The notes: generated from the letters alone by a model not told the origin. Positions 8,327-18,174 are shown, counted from the stretch's first letter. The stretch: 64,000 bases of DNA from an uncultured Oscillospiraceae bacterium (GCA_947626265.1 CANQRM010000014.1:1-64000), one strand, 5' to 3'. Program-made: numbers and translations.

Positions 8327-9016
8327 ATGAGTCTTTTTGCCATAGGCGATCTCCATCTGTCTTTCGGGGCGGATAAGCCCATGGATATATTCGGTCCCAA
8401 GTGGCAGGGCCATGTGGAAAAACTCCGGGAGGGCTTTTCCGCCCTTTCCGACGGCGACGTGTGCGTCCTCTGCGGCGATACCAGCTGGGCGTCGGACCTG
8501 AAGGGCGCGCTTCCTGACTTTCAGTTCATCGAGAGCCTGCCGGGGAAGAAGATCATTTTAAAAGGCAACCACGACTACTGGTGGACCAGCGCTGCCAAGA
8601 TGAATGCCTTTTTTGAAAAAAATTCCATTCTGTCCGTCTCCATCCTCCACAACAACTTCTATCCCTATGGGGAGAACGCCGCCATATGCGGCACCAAGGG
8701 CTGGTTTTACGAGGAATCCCGGGGCACGGAGCACGACAAAAAGCTCATAGCGAGAGAGATACTGCGGCTGGAGGCGTCCTTAAAGGCGGCGGGGGACAGA
8801 GAGAAGTACGTCTTCCTCCATTATCCCCCCAAGTACGGCGGGTATATGTGCCCGGAGATCCTGGCGCTGCTCAAAGATTACGGCGTGCGCACCTGCTGCA
8901 GCGGGCATCTTCACGCCGACAGCCTGCGCATGGCCTTCAACGGCTTGTGGGAGGGGACGAGGCATCTATGTGTTTCCGCCGACGGGATAAACTTTAGGCC
9001 TTGCAAGATCCTGTAA
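8327..9016 (+). CDS. metallophosphoesterase (calcineurin-like)
   Basis: 229 residues. The metal-ligand motifs appear in order: GDLHL (Asp8, His10), CGDTSW, GNHDYWW, and two C-terminal histidine motifs (FLHYPP and SGHLH). The family includes phosphatases and phosphodiesterases acting on proteins, nucleotides or lipids; no substrate can be read from the sequence. No signal peptide, so cytoplasmic. ATG 8327 has only a weak upstream GGAGAGGCGG. The tig promoter overlaps its last codons, which makes it a separate transcript. Confidence 0.9.
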   Translation: MSLFAIGDLHLSFGADKPMDIFGPKWQGHVEKLREGFSALSDGDVCVLCGDTSWASDLKGALPDFQFIESLPGKKIILKGNHDYWWTSAAKMNAFFEKNSILSVSILHNNFYPYGENAAICGTKGWFYEESRGTEHDKKLIAREILRLEASLKAAGDREKYVFLHYPPKYGGYMCPEILALLKDYGVRTCCSGHLHADSLRMAFNGLWEGTRHLCVSADGINFRPCKIL

Positions 9017-9029
9017 TATTTGGTAAAAT
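9001..9029 (+). promoter_or_regulatory. sigma-A promoter of tig-clpP-clpX
   Basis: TTGCAA (9001-9006), 17 bp spacer, TAAAAT (9024-9029) with TGG extended -10. The -35 lies within the last codons of the phosphoesterase gene. Confidence 0.8.
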
Positions 9030-9102
9030 ATAAAAACTGTGTTTTAAGCTGTCAACAAATATATATCCATCCCCGCGTATTATTGGAAGGAGAAGTCACC
9101 CC

Positions 9103-10602
9103 ATGATCGTAAAGAACGTAGAAAAACAGGAAAAGAGCACCGTGACCTTTGACGTGCTGTGCGACGCCGCCGAGTTCGAGAAGGCGATCAATACCGCCTA
9201 TCTCAAGAACCGCAGCAAGATATTCGTGCAGGGCTTCCGCAAGGGCAAGGCCCCCCGCATGGTCATCGAGGGCATGTACGGCAAGGACGTGTTCTATGAC
9301 GACGCCGCCGACGTGCTGGCCCCCGAGGCGTTCAACTTCGCCGTGGACGAGAAGGGCCTGCGCACGGTGGGCACCCCCGCGGTGAAGGACATGAACGTGT
9401 CCGACGATAAGGAACTGACGCTCTCCTTCGTGACGGCCGTGTGGCCGGAGGTGACTTTGGGCGATTATAAGGGCCTCAAAGCCCCCAGGGCCAAGGTGAA
9501 CGTCACCGAGGAGCAGGTGGCCGAGGAGCTGGAAAAGATCCGCAGGCGCAACAGCCGCATCGTGTCCGTGGAGCGGCCCGCCCAGCTGGACGACACCGCC
9601 GTCATCGACTACGAGGGCAGCGTGGACGGCGTGCCCTTCGACGGCGGCAAGGCTGAGGGCCACAACCTGGTCCTGGGCTCCGGCGCGTTCATCCCCGGCT
9701 TTGAGGACCAGGTGGTGGGCATGAGCGCCGGCGAGGAGCGGGACATCACCGTCACCTTCCCGGAGGATTACGCCGAGGCGTCCCTGGCCGGGAAAGAGGC
9801 CGTGTTCCACATCAAGTGCAACGAGGTGAAGGAAAACCAGATGCCCGACCTTGACGACGAGTTCGCCAAGGAGGTATCCGAGTTCGACACCCTGGACGAG
9901 TACAAGGCGTCCGTGAAGGAGCGCCTGGAAAAGACCGCGGAGGAGGAGGCCGACGGGGCCTTCCATTCCGCCCTCATCGAGCAGGCCGGCGACAACATGA
10001 CCGCCGACATCCCGGATGCCATGGTGGAGGAGCAGATCGACGGCATCATGCGCGAGCAGGACCAGAGCCTGCGCATGAGCGGGCTGAGCCTGGAGCTGTA
10101 CTTAAAGTACGTGGGCCAGGACATGAACGCCTACCGCCAGTCCGTCCGCCCCCAGGCCGAGCGCCGGGCCAAGACCGACGTGGTCCTGGAGGCCATCGCC
10201 GACGCCGAGGACATCAAGCCCACCGACGAAGAGGTGGAACAGGAGTATGCCGACGTGGCGAAGCAATACAACATGTCTCTTGACGACGTGAAGAAGGCCC
10301 TTGCCCGGGAGCTCATCGAGGCCAACCTGCGCACCCGCAAGGCCGCCGAGCTCATCTATGAAAACGCCGTGGCCACCGAGCCCGAGGAGGCGCCCGCCGA
10401 GGATAAGCCCAAGAAGGCGGCGAAGAAGCCCGCCGCCAAGAAGACCACAAAGAAGACGGAGGAAGCCGGGGAGGCTCCCGCGGAGGAAAAGCCCAAGAAG
10501 CCCGCCGCAAAAAAGGCCGCGAAGAAGGCGGAGGAGAAGACTCTGGACGAGGCCGCGCCTGAGGACGGCTGGGTCAAAGAGGACGCCCCCAAGGCGGAAT
10601 AA
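9103..10602 (+). CDS. tig: trigger factor with a long Lys/Ala/Pro/Glu tail
   Basis: 499 residues, about 70 longer than usual. The ribosome-binding domain (FRKGKAPRMVI signature near residue 45), the FKBP-type prolyl isomerase domain (about 150-245) and the helical chaperone domain are all present. Trigger factor binds nascent chains at the ribosome exit tunnel. From about residue 424 the protein continues as a low-complexity tail of EEAPAE and KPKKAAKK-type repeats ending DAPKAE. ATG 9103 follows GGAAGGAGA. It heads tig-clpP-clpX, a conserved order in Firmicutes linking folding and degradation. Confidence 0.96.
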   Translation: MIVKNVEKQEKSTVTFDVLCDAAEFEKAINTAYLKNRSKIFVQGFRKGKAPRMVIEGMYGKDVFYDDAADVLAPEAFNFAVDEKGLRTVGTPAVKDMNVSDDKELTLSFVTAVWPEVTLGDYKGLKAPRAKVNVTEEQVAEELEKIRRRNSRIVSVERPAQLDDTAVIDYEGSVDGVPFDGGKAEGHNLVLGSGAFIPGFEDQVVGMSAGEERDITVTFPEDYAEASLAGKEAVFHIKCNEVKENQMPDLDDEFAKEVSEFDTLDEYKASVKERLEKTAEEEADGAFHSALIEQAGDNMTADIPDAMVEEQIDGIMREQDQSLRMSGLSLELYLKYVGQDMNAYRQSVRPQAERRAKTDVVLEAIADAEDIKPTDEEVEQEYADVAKQYNMSLDDVKKALARELIEANLRTRKAAELIYENAVATEPEEAPAEDKPKKAAKKPAAKKTTKKTEEAGEAPAEEKPKKPAAKKAAKKAEEKTLDEAAPEDGWVKEDAPKAE

Positions 10603-10653
10603 TACCGGCAGATTTTGGATAGGCTTTTCATGCTTGGAAAGGAGCGATAAGCC

Positions 10654-11235
10654 ATGAGTTTGGTACCCTATGTAGTGGAGCAGACCTCCCGGGGCGAGCG
10701 GTCCTATGACATCTTCTCCCGGCTTTTGAACGACCGCATCATCATGCTGTCGGAGGAGGTCAACGACACCACCGCGTCCCTGGTGGTGGCCCAGATGCTC
10801 TATTTGGAGGGCCAGGACCCGGACAAGGACATCCAGTTTTACATCAACAGCCCCGGCGGCTCCGTCACCGCGGGCATGGCCATCTACGACACCATGCAGT
10901 ATATCAAGTGCGACGTGTCCACCATCTGCGTCGGCATGGCCGCCAGCATGGGGGCATTCCTGCTCTCCAGCGGCGCCAAGGGCAAGCGTATCGCCCTGCC
11001 CAACGCGGAGATCATGATCCATCAGCCCTCCGCCGGCACCCAGGGCCAGGTCACCGATATGGCCATCCATCTGAAACACTTCGAGGCGACCAAGGAGAAG
11101 CTGAACCGCATCATGGCCGCCCAGACAGGCCGGACCTATGAGGAGATCGTGGCCGCCTGCGAGCGGGACAACTTCATGAGCCCGGAGGAGGCCCGGCAGT
11201 TCGGCCTCATCGACAAGATCATCACGAAGAGGTAA
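10654..11235 (+). CDS. clpP: ATP-dependent Clp protease proteolytic subunit
   Basis: 193 residues, standard length. The catalytic triad is Ser98 (GMAASMGA), His123 (MIHQPS) and Asp172 (ERDNFMS). Fourteen subunits form the barrel that degrades proteins delivered by ClpX. ATG 10654 follows GGAAAGGAG. It is 51 bp after tig and 7 bp before clpX. No CtsR or HrcA operator was seen upstream. Confidence 0.98.
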   Translation: MSLVPYVVEQTSRGERSYDIFSRLLNDRIIMLSEEVNDTTASLVVAQMLYLEGQDPDKDIQFYINSPGGSVTAGMAIYDTMQYIKCDVSTICVGMAASMGAFLLSSGAKGKRIALPNAEIMIHQPSAGTQGQVTDMAIHLKHFEATKEKLNRIMAAQTGRTYEEIVAACERDNFMSPEEARQFGLIDKIITKR

Positions 11236-11242
11236 TAGCCAT

Positions 11243-12529
11243 ATGCCGAGAGATGGCGAAAGAAAAATGCTCCGGTGCAGCTTCTGCGGCAAGCCCCAGG
11301 ATGCTAACCGGCGGCTCATTGCGGGCAACGACGCCTATATATGCAGCGACTGCGTGCACCTGTGCCTGGATATCCTGGCCGACGATCTGGATGAGGAGGA
11401 TTACCCCGAGTTCATCCTGGAGCGGGAGGACGACGAACGGCTCATGGAGCCGGAGGACGTGCCCGCGCCCCGGGAGATCAAAAAGGCCCTGGACCAGTAT
11501 ATCATCGGGCAGGACCGGGCCAAGGTGGCACTGTCCGTAGCGGTATACAACCACTATAAGCGCATCCTCCACCGGGGGAAGGACGAGGCGGAGCTGCAAA
11601 AGTCCAACATCCTGCTGGTGGGTCCCACCGGCTCCGGCAAGACCCTCTTTGCCCAGACCCTGGCCAAGATGCTGAACGTGCCCTTCGCCATCGCCGACGC
11701 CACAACGCTGACCGAGGCCGGCTACGTGGGCGAGGACGTGGAGAACATCCTCCTGCGCCTTCTGCAGGCGGCGGACTTCGACGTGGAGCTTGCCCAGCAG
11801 GGCATCATCTATATCGACGAGATCGACAAGATCTCCCGCAAGAGCGAGAACACCTCCATCACCCGGGACGTGTCCGGCGAGGGGGTCCAGCAGGCCCTTT
11901 TGAAGATACTGGAGGGGACCATTGCCGCCGTGCCGCCCCAGGGCGGACGCAAGCACCCCCACCAGGAGTTCATCCACATCGACACCAGCAACATCCTGTT
12001 CATCTGCGGCGGCGCCTTCGACGGTCTGGAGAAGATCATCGAAAACCGCCTGGACCGAAAGAGCCTGGGCTTCGGCGCGGAGATCGCCTCCCGGAAGGAG
12101 AAGGACGTGGGCGAGATTTTGAGCAACGTCCAGTCCCACGACCTTCTGAAGTTCGGCATCATCCCCGAGCTCATCGGCCGCCTTCCCGTGGTTACCACCC
12201 TGGACAGCCTGAAGCGGGCGGACCTGGTGCGCATCCTCACGGAGCCGAAAAACGCCCTGGTGAAGCAGTATCAGGCCATGCTGGGCTACGACGGCGTGAC
12301 GCTGGAGTTCGACCAAAAGGCGCTGGAGGCCGTGGCCGACAAAGCCATCGATATGGACATCGGCGCCCGTGGCCTTCGCAGCATCATGGAGGGCATCATG
12401 ACCGACATCATGTTCGAGGCCCCCTCCGACGACACCATAGACAAGGTCATCATCACCGCCGACAGCGTGAAAAACGGCTCCCGCCCGGTCATCTACCGCA
12501 AGCGAAAGTTGGAACAGGACGCATCATGA
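11243..12529 (+). CDS. clpX: ATP-dependent Clp protease ATP-binding subunit ClpX
   Basis: 428 residues. N-terminal zinc-binding domain with Cys12, Cys15, Cys34 and Cys37, then an AAA+ module with Walker A GPTGSGKT near residue 127, Walker [10 protein letters not shown], and the conserved loops GYVGEDVE and RKHPHQEFI. ClpX unfolds tagged substrates and feeds them to ClpP, encoded directly upstream. ATG 11243 follows AGAGGTAATAG. Confidence 0.98.
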   Translation: MPRDGERKMLRCSFCGKPQDANRRLIAGNDAYICSDCVHLCLDILADDLDEEDYPEFILEREDDERLMEPEDVPAPREIKKALDQYIIGQDRAKVALSVAVYNHYKRILHRGKDEAELQKSNILLVGPTGSGKTLFAQTLAKMLNVPFAIADATTLTEAGYVGEDVENILLRLLQAADFDVELAQQGIIYIDEIDKISRKSENTSITRDVSGEGVQQALLKILEGTIAAVPPQGGRKHPHQEFIHIDTSNILFICGGAFDGLEKIIENRLDRKSLGFGAEIASRKEKDVGEILSNVQSHDLLKFGIIPELIGRLPVVTTLDSLKRADLVRILTEPKNALVKQYQAMLGYDGVTLEFDQKALEAVADKAIDMDIGARGLRSIMEGIMTDIMFEAPSDDTIDKVIITADSVKNGSRPVIYRKRKLEQDAS

Positions 12530-12535
12530 CACACC

Positions 12536-12558
12536 GGGCCGCACACACCGTGCGGCCC
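12536..12558 (+). other. GC hairpin between clpX and lon
   Basis: GGGCCGCAC (12536-12544) pairs perfectly with GTGCGGCCC (12550-12558). No T run follows, so it is more likely an mRNA processing, stability or partial attenuation site than a full terminator. Confidence 0.5.
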
Positions 12559-12580
12559 TGGCTATATTCGAGGTTTTACC

Positions 12581-14944
12581 ATGGATCATTCCGAAACGAC
12601 AGCCTCATCCCGTTATCAGGTCTATCCGCTGATCCCCCTGCGGGGCATCAGCGTGTTCCCGGGCATGCGGCTCATATTCGACGTGGAGCGGGAGGACAAC
12701 ATAGCCGCGGTGGACGCGGCCATGGAGAGCGACCAGATGCTCTTCCTCACCGGCCAGCGGGACCCCTCCGCGGACTCTGTGGCGGGGGAGGACGACCTTT
12801 TCCGCATGGGCACCGTCTGCCACATCCAGCAGGTCCTGCGGGTCCCCGACGAGGAGGGGGCCAAGGTCATGGCCGAGGGCGTGGCGAGGGCCTACCTTGC
12901 CTCCATCATGGGCACCAAGCCCTATATGGCCGCCCAAGTGGAGACCGTGGCGGCGGAGGCCAACCCCCGCATGGCGGTGAAGGCCGAGGCCCTCATCCGC
13001 CAGTGCTACGGCCTTTTGGAGAAGTACGCCGAGACCGCTCAGGTGGACCTTTCTGACGTGCTCCGGGACATCATGGGCTCGTCCGACGCGGGCTATGTGG
13101 CGGACCGGGTGGCCCAGAGCATCTACATGCGCTTTGACCAGAAGCAGCTGGTGCTGGAGGAACTGCGGCCCATGCGGCGGCTTGCCCTGGTGAACCGTCT
13201 GCTGCGCTGGGAGCTGGACATCCTGGACGTGGAGCAGTCCATCCACGAGGAGGCCGCCAAGCGCATGAAGCGGGTCCAGCGGGAGATGTTCCTGCGGGAG
13301 CAGCTGCGCACCATCCAGGCGGAGCTGGGGGAAGAAGAGGGCTATGCCGACGACACGGAGGAATACCGCGCCGCCGTGGCAAGGGCCCATCTGCCCAAGG
13401 AAGTGGAGACGAAGCTCTATAAGGAGATAACCCGCCTTGCCAAGCAGCCCTTCGGCAGCGCCGAGTCCGCCGTGATTCGAAGCTATCTGGACATATGTTT
13501 GGAGATACCCTGGACAAGGGAGACCGAGGACAATCTGGACACCGACGCGGTGCGTCAGGCCCTGGACGCGGACCATTTCGGTCTGGAAAAGATCAAGGAC
13601 CGGGTGGTGGAGTATCTCGCCGTGCGGAAGCTGGCCCCGGACCAGAAGGGCTCCATATTGTGCCTGCTGGGCCCTCCGGGCACCGGCAAGACCAGCATCG
13701 CCCTGTCCATATCCCGGGCCATGGGGCGGAAGCTCTGCCGCATATCCCTGGGCGGCGTCCATGACGAGGCGGAGATACGGGGCCACCGGAAGACCTATGT
13801 GGGGGCCATGCCGGGCCGCATCATGGCGGGCATCCAGCAGGCGGGGAGCAAAAATCCCGTCATGGTGCTGGACGAGATAGACAAGCTGGGCTCGGACTAC
13901 CGGGGCGACCCCTCCGCGGCTTTGCTGGAGGCTCTGGACCCGGAGCAGAACAGCCAGTTCCGGGACCACTTCCTGGAGCTTCCCTTTGACCTGTCCGACG
14001 TTTTCTTCATCACTACTGCCAACGCCGCGGACACTATCCCGCCGGCCCTCCTGGACCGCATGGAGGTGGTGGAGTTCCCCGGCTACACGGACGAGGAAAA
14101 GCTCGCCATCGCCAAGGACCATCTGCTGCCCAAGCAGCGGAAAAAGCACGGCCTCAACGGCAATCAGCTGCGCATCAACGACGCAGGGCTCCGGGAGATC
14201 ATCGCCCGGTATACCCGGGAGAGCGGCGTGCGCCGCTTAGAGCAGCTTCTCGCCACCGTCTGCCGCAAGACCGCGGCGGGCATCGTGGCGGGGGATTTCA
14301 AGAGCCGCTACGTCCGGGCCGGAGGCCTGGAGGAGCTGCTGGGCCCGGCGAAATATCACGACCTGAGCGCCGCCGGAAAGGCGGAGGTGGGGCTTGTCCA
14401 CGGCCTTGCCTGGACCCGCGTGGGCGGGGAGATGCTGGACGCTGAGGTGGGCGTCATGGACGGCTCCGGGAAGCTGGAGCTCACCGGCAACCTGGGCGAC
14501 GTGATGAAGGAGTCCGCCCGGGCGGCCCTGACCTACATCCGGGGCCGGGCGAAGGAGCTGGGGGTGGACCCGGAGTTTTACAAGAACAAGGACATCCACA
14601 TCCACTTCCCCGAGGGCGCCGTGCCCAAGGACGGCCCCTCCGCCGGCGTCACCATCTGCACGGGGCTTGTGTCTGCCCTCGCGGGCGTGCCGGTGCGGCA
14701 GGACGTGGCCATGACCGGCGAGATCACCCTGCGGGGCCGGGTGCTGCCCATCGGCGGCCTGCGGGAGAAGACCATGGCGGCCCTCCGGGCCGGCATCCAC
14801 ACGGTTATCATCCCCGCGGAGAACGAGCCGGACCTGGCGGACATAGACCCCACCGTCCGGGCGGCCCTGAACTTCATCACCGCCAGCCGTGTGGACACGG
14901 TGCTGGACGCGGCATTGTGCCGGGAAGACCATGATAAAGCTTGA
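12581..14944 (+). CDS. lon: endopeptidase La (Lon protease)
   Basis: 787 residues. Order: N-terminal substrate-recognition domain (residues about 15-205), coiled region, AAA+ ATPase with Walker A GPPGTGKT near 365 and the Lon motif GGVHDEAEIRGHRKTYVGAMPG, then the proteolytic domain with the Ser687 (GPSAG) and Lys730 (REKTMAAL) dyad. Lon degrades misfolded and regulatory proteins in the cytoplasm. It follows clpX by 51 bp and its end overlaps engB by 14 bp, the common clpX-lon-engB order. The ribosome binding site is weak (CGAGG). Confidence 0.97.
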   Translation: MDHSETTASSRYQVYPLIPLRGISVFPGMRLIFDVEREDNIAAVDAAMESDQMLFLTGQRDPSADSVAGEDDLFRMGTVCHIQQVLRVPDEEGAKVMAEGVARAYLASIMGTKPYMAAQVETVAAEANPRMAVKAEALIRQCYGLLEKYAETAQVDLSDVLRDIMGSSDAGYVADRVAQSIYMRFDQKQLVLEELRPMRRLALVNRLLRWELDILDVEQSIHEEAAKRMKRVQREMFLREQLRTIQAELGEEEGYADDTEEYRAAVARAHLPKEVETKLYKEITRLAKQPFGSAESAVIRSYLDICLEIPWTRETEDNLDTDAVRQALDADHFGLEKIKDRVVEYLAVRKLAPDQKGSILCLLGPPGTGKTSIALSISRAMGRKLCRISLGGVHDEAEIRGHRKTYVGAMPGRIMAGIQQAGSKNPVMVLDEIDKLGSDYRGDPSAALLEALDPEQNSQFRDHFLELPFDLSDVFFITTANAADTIPPALLDRMEVVEFPGYTDEEKLAIAKDHLLPKQRKKHGLNGNQLRINDAGLREIIARYTRESGVRRLEQLLATVCRKTAAGIVAGDFKSRYVRAGGLEELLGPAKYHDLSAAGKAEVGLVHGLAWTRVGGEMLDAEVGVMDGSGKLELTGNLGDVMKESARAALTYIRGRAKELGVDPEFYKNKDIHIHFPEGAVPKDGPSAGVTICTGLVSALAGVPVRQDVAMTGEITLRGRVLPIGGLREKTMAALRAGIHTVIIPAENEPDLADIDPTVRAALNFITASRVDTVLDAALCREDHDKA

Positions 14945-15515
14945 GCCGGCGGTATATGTGAAAAGCGCCGGGAAGAGCGCGGACTTCATCCGGGACGACC
15001 GGCCCATGGTGGTGTTCGCGGGCAAGTCCAACGTGGGCAAGAGCTCCGTGATAAACTGTCTTTTGAACCGCAAAAACCTGGCCCGGGTGGGCTCCGCCCC
15101 CGGCAAGACCACCAACGTGAACTATTTTCTCGTGGGGGACGGGGTGTGGTTCGTGGACCTGCCCGGCTACGGCTACGCCAAGGTGCCTCAGGCGGAGCGG
15201 GACCGGTGGGGCAGGCTCATGGAGGCCTTCTTCGCCGAGAGCGAACGCATCACCTGCGGCGTGCAGATACTGGACGGGCGGCACAAGCCCACCGCCCTGG
15301 ACGTGGAGATGAACGGGCTGTTCGAGCGCTGCGGCTGCCCCAGGGCGGTGGTGGCCAACAAGTGGGATAAGCTGAAAAAGTCCGAAATGGAGCCAAATCT
15401 GGCCCTTATCCGGGAGACGCTTAGTCTGGGAGAGGATACGCCCCTGGTGCCATTCTCCGCGGAAAAGCGCACCGGGCGGCTGGAACTTCTGGGCATCCTC
15501 TCGGGGTGGGTGTGA
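14931..15515 (+). CDS. engB: ribosome biogenesis GTP-binding protein YsxC/EngB
   Basis: 194 residues from ATG 14931. GTPase motifs: G1 GKSNVGKS at 31-38, G2 threonine in PGKTTNVNYF, G3 DLPGYGYAK and G4 NKWDK. EngB acts in 50S assembly. The open frame runs further upstream inside lon, but ATG 14931 gives the family N terminus. It overlaps lon by 14 bp and is 4 bp before the next gene. Confidence 0.96.
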   Translation: MIKLEPAVYVKSAGKSADFIRDDRPMVVFAGKSNVGKSSVINCLLNRKNLARVGSAPGKTTNVNYFLVGDGVWFVDLPGYGYAKVPQAERDRWGRLMEAFFAESERITCGVQILDGRHKPTALDVEMNGLFERCGCPRAVVANKWDKLKKSEMEPNLALIRETLSLGEDTPLVPFSAEKRTGRLELLGILSGWV

Positions 15516-15519
15516 GAGT

Positions 15520-16203
15520 ATGGCGACGATCGCGCATATATGGCGGAACCTGGACTGGTCCGTGCTGACGAATATCCTCTACAGCGTGCTGCCAGCCCTT
15601 TTGTGCATCACCCTCCATGAGCTGAGCCACGGGGCCGTGGCCTACGCCCTGGGGGACGACACGGCGAAGCGGGCGGGGCGGCTGACATTGAACCCCATCA
15701 AGCACATAGACCCCTGGGGCCTTGTCATGATGGTGGTGTTTCGCTTCGGCTGGGCCAAGCCCGTGCCGGTCAATATGTACAAGTTCAAAAAGCCCCGGCA
15801 GGGGATGGCTGTCACGGCTCTCGCGGGCCCGGCGGCTAATCTCCTTATCGCCGCGGTGTTCATCTTCCTCTACGGCCTCACCTACCGCGCCCTCTACATA
15901 GAGGGCGGGGCGGCGGCCCAAGGGATATTTCAGATGATATCTACCACCGGGTACCTGTCCCTGGCCCTCGCGGTATTCAACCTGCTGCCCATCTCGCCTC
16001 TGGACGGGTCCAAGATACTGTTTTCGTTTTTAAGCGACAGCGCCTACGACAAGCTGATGCGCTACGAGCGCTACGGCATGATATTGCTGATGATCCTGGT
16101 GGTGACGGGCGCCACCTCCGGCGTGCTGTCCACCGTCACGGGGTGGCTCTACGATAAGCTCTTTTTCCTGGCCCAATTCGGATTCGATCTGGTGAACCGC
16201 TGA
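15520..16203 (+). CDS. site-2 protease family membrane protein
   Basis: 227 residues with several membrane helices. Zinc motif HELSH at 33-37, the conserved RLTLNPIKHIDPWG segment, and Asp162 in NLLPISPLDGSK. This is the short, PDZ-less M50 type widespread in Firmicutes; substrates are unknown. It is the second M50 protease in this window, but of a different subgroup from the SpoIVFB-like one at 324. It sits 4 bp after engB and 1 bp before scpA, so co-transcription with the segregation genes is likely. Confidence 0.92.
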   Translation: MATIAHIWRNLDWSVLTNILYSVLPALLCITLHELSHGAVAYALGDDTAKRAGRLTLNPIKHIDPWGLVMMVVFRFGWAKPVPVNMYKFKKPRQGMAVTALAGPAANLLIAAVFIFLYGLTYRALYIEGGAAAQGIFQMISTTGYLSLALAVFNLLPISPLDGSKILFSFLSDSAYDKLMRYERYGMILLMILVVTGATSGVLSTVTGWLYDKLFFLAQFGFDLVNR

Positions 16204-16204
16204 T

Positions 16205-16987
16205 ATGGAAAATCCCACCTTCCACCTGGAGGGCGTCATCAAGACGAAGGAGGAGATGCAGGACTTTGAAGGTCCGCTGACCCTCATTTTGATGCTCCTT
16301 TCCAAAAACAAAATAGAGATACGGGACATCAAGATCGCCGACATCCTGGACCAGTACCTGGCCTGGCTCAATAAGATGCAGGAGATGGACCTGGAGGTGG
16401 CCAGCGAGTTCGTGCAGATGGCCTCCCATCTTGTGTACATCAAAACGAAGACCCTGCTGGCCGGCACGGAGGAGGTCTCCGAGCTGGAGCTTTTGATGAC
16501 CAGCCTGGAGCAGCTGAAGAGCCGGGACGCCTTCGCGGCGGTGAAGGAGAACGTCCCCGCCATGGCCCTGAGTCTGGAGGCGGGCGCGCTATTATTCTCC
16601 ACGCCCCAGGAGCCCATGGCGAAATACGGCGAGTATGATTACCGCCACGCTCCATGGGAGCTGCTCAACGCCCTGGCCGGGATGCTGCAAAAGGGCGTCC
16701 CCGCCAAGGAAGAGGAGCGGGTGGTGCCCATCCCCCAGCCCATCATCTACTCGGTGCAGGAGAAGAGCCGGGAGCTCATAGGCTATCTTCGCAAAAACGG
16801 CACCGCCACCCTGCAGAGCCTGTACGCCATGGCGTCCAGCCGCTCGGAGGTGGTGGCCACATTTTTGTCGCTGCTCACCATGTGCTCCATGGGCAGCGTC
16901 ACCATCGCCCGGGAGGGGGCGGACTACACCGTGAGCTTTACCGGCGGCGACACCGAGGCCATTTTGGAGAGCATGGATTATGGATAA
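16205..16987 (+). CDS. scpA: segregation and condensation protein A
   Basis: 260 residues. The N-terminal motif FEGPLTLILMLLSKNKIEIRDI matches the SMC-neck-binding domain, and the C terminus (about 175-255) is the winged-helix kleisin end. ScpA bridges the SMC heads with ScpB in the bacterial condensin. ATG 16205 follows the protease stop by 1 bp; its 3' end overlaps scpB by 8 bp. Confidence 0.94.
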   Translation: MENPTFHLEGVIKTKEEMQDFEGPLTLILMLLSKNKIEIRDIKIADILDQYLAWLNKMQEMDLEVASEFVQMASHLVYIKTKTLLAGTEEVSELELLMTSLEQLKSRDAFAAVKENVPAMALSLEAGALLFSTPQEPMAKYGEYDYRHAPWELLNALAGMLQKGVPAKEEERVVPIPQPIIYSVQEKSRELIGYLRKNGTATLQSLYAMASSRSEVVATFLSLLTMCSMGSVTIAREGADYTVSFTGGDTEAILESMDYG

Positions 16988-17594
16988 AATAGAACTGAAA
17001 AACGCCGTAGAGGCCATATTGTTCGCCTCCGGGGACCCGGTGAGCGCGGAGCGGCTGGCCCTGGTGCTGGATACGGACGCGGAGACCATATTGGATGTGG
17101 GCGCGGAGCTTGCGGAGGAGTACGAAGCGGGCAGCCGGGGCATCCGGCTTGTAAGGCTCAACGACTCCCTGCAGCTGCACAGCGCCCCGGAGCACGCCGA
17201 GGCCATCACCCGGGCGCTGGAACAGCGCCGGGCGCCGAAGCTCTCCCAGACCTCGTTGGAGGTGCTGGCCATCGTGGCCTACTTCCAGCCGGTGACGAGG
17301 GCCTACATTGAGCAGATGCGGGGCCTGGACAGCTCCTACACCGTGGGGGTGCTCACGGAGCGGGGCATGATAGAGCCCTGCGGCCATTTGGAGAGCGTGG
17401 GCCGGCCTACGCTCTACAAGACCACCGACCTGTTCCTTCGGACCATGGGCATATCCTCCCTGGAGGAGCTGCCGCCCCTGCCGGAGCTGGCGGGGAGCGA
17501 CGCGGCCCGGGAACTGCAGCAGAAGGTGGAGGCCCTGAAGGCGGCGGAGGACGACCAGCAGATCATGGCGGAGGTCATATCCGCCGAACCGTAA
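16980..17594 (+). CDS. scpB: segregation and condensation protein B
   Basis: 204 residues with two winged-helix domains; the family motif LSQTSLEVLAIVAYFQPVTR and the segment GRPTLYKTTDLFLR are clear. It binds ScpA as a dimer in the SMC complex. The 8 bp overlap with scpA suggests coupled translation. An AAGGAGG immediately at its stop codon serves the next gene. Confidence 0.95.
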   Translation: MDKIELKNAVEAILFASGDPVSAERLALVLDTDAETILDVGAELAEEYEAGSRGIRLVRLNDSLQLHSAPEHAEAITRALEQRRAPKLSQTSLEVLAIVAYFQPVTRAYIEQMRGLDSSYTVGVLTERGMIEPCGHLESVGRPTLYKTTDLFLRTMGISSLEELPPLPELAGSDAARELQQKVEALKAAEDDQQIMAEVISAEP

Positions 17595-17649
17595 AGGAGG
17601 GCGCTTTGCCCTGACAGCGTGTATCATCGCGGCGGCGGCCGCATCCCTT

Positions 17650-18165
17650 GTGATGGCCCTGTGGCTTATGCCCGTGGGACTGGAGGCGACCTATGAAGAG
17701 GGCGTGTTCACCCTCACGGCCCGGCCTGTCCCCATAAAGTTCCTGCCCCGGGAGCGGTTGCGGAAACTGGAACGGGAGGGCGAGCGGGAGGCGGAGCATC
17801 TCTGGCAGAGGCTCCCCAAGCCTATCCTGCGCCTGTTGGCGGAAAACGGCTGGCGGGCGGCAAAAGGACTATGGCCCTATGTGGCACTGAAAAAGCTGCG
17901 GCTGCATATCGTCACAGGCGGACCGGACCCCTACGGCGCCGTGATGGCCTATGGCCGGGCGGGGGTCCTTATGGAGGCGCTGGGCGCCCGGTACGCGGGC
18001 GCGGACCTCTCTGTCCGGGCGGACATGACCGGCGGGCCGAGCGTATATGAGGGCCAGGTACGGCTCCAAGTGCGATTCGGTAACCTCGTTGGGGCCATGG
18101 CCTCGTTTGGAACGGGCTTTTTGCGGGGATACTTCCTCTATCGGCATGACGCCGGGAGGGAGTGA
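17650..18165 (+). CDS. DUF2953 domain-containing membrane protein (start uncertain)
   Basis: At least 171 residues. The body matches DUF2953, a family of Firmicutes proteins with an N-terminal membrane helix that lies between scpB and ytfJ, as here; function unknown. The usual start codons (GTG 17650, ATG 17653) cut through the hydrophobic stretch. In frame upstream, codons 17611-17650 encode ALTACIIAAAAASLV-like residues that complete a membrane helix, and AAGGAGG (17594-17600) sits 10 nt before a CTG at 17611. I give the first conventional codon; the true start may be the CTG. Confidence 0.8.
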   Translation: MMALWLMPVGLEATYEEGVFTLTARPVPIKFLPRERLRKLEREGEREAEHLWQRLPKPILRLLAENGWRAAKGLWPYVALKKLRLHIVTGGPDPYGAVMAYGRAGVLMEALGARYAGADLSVRADMTGGPSVYEGQVRLQVRFGNLVGAMASFGTGFLRGYFLYRHDAGRE

Positions 18166-18174
18166 TACACAAAT

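Noticed and set aside
12536-12558. Terminator separating clpX from lon
   Set aside because: The 9 bp GC stem has no T run, and no promoter for lon is visible, so it is listed only as a hairpin.
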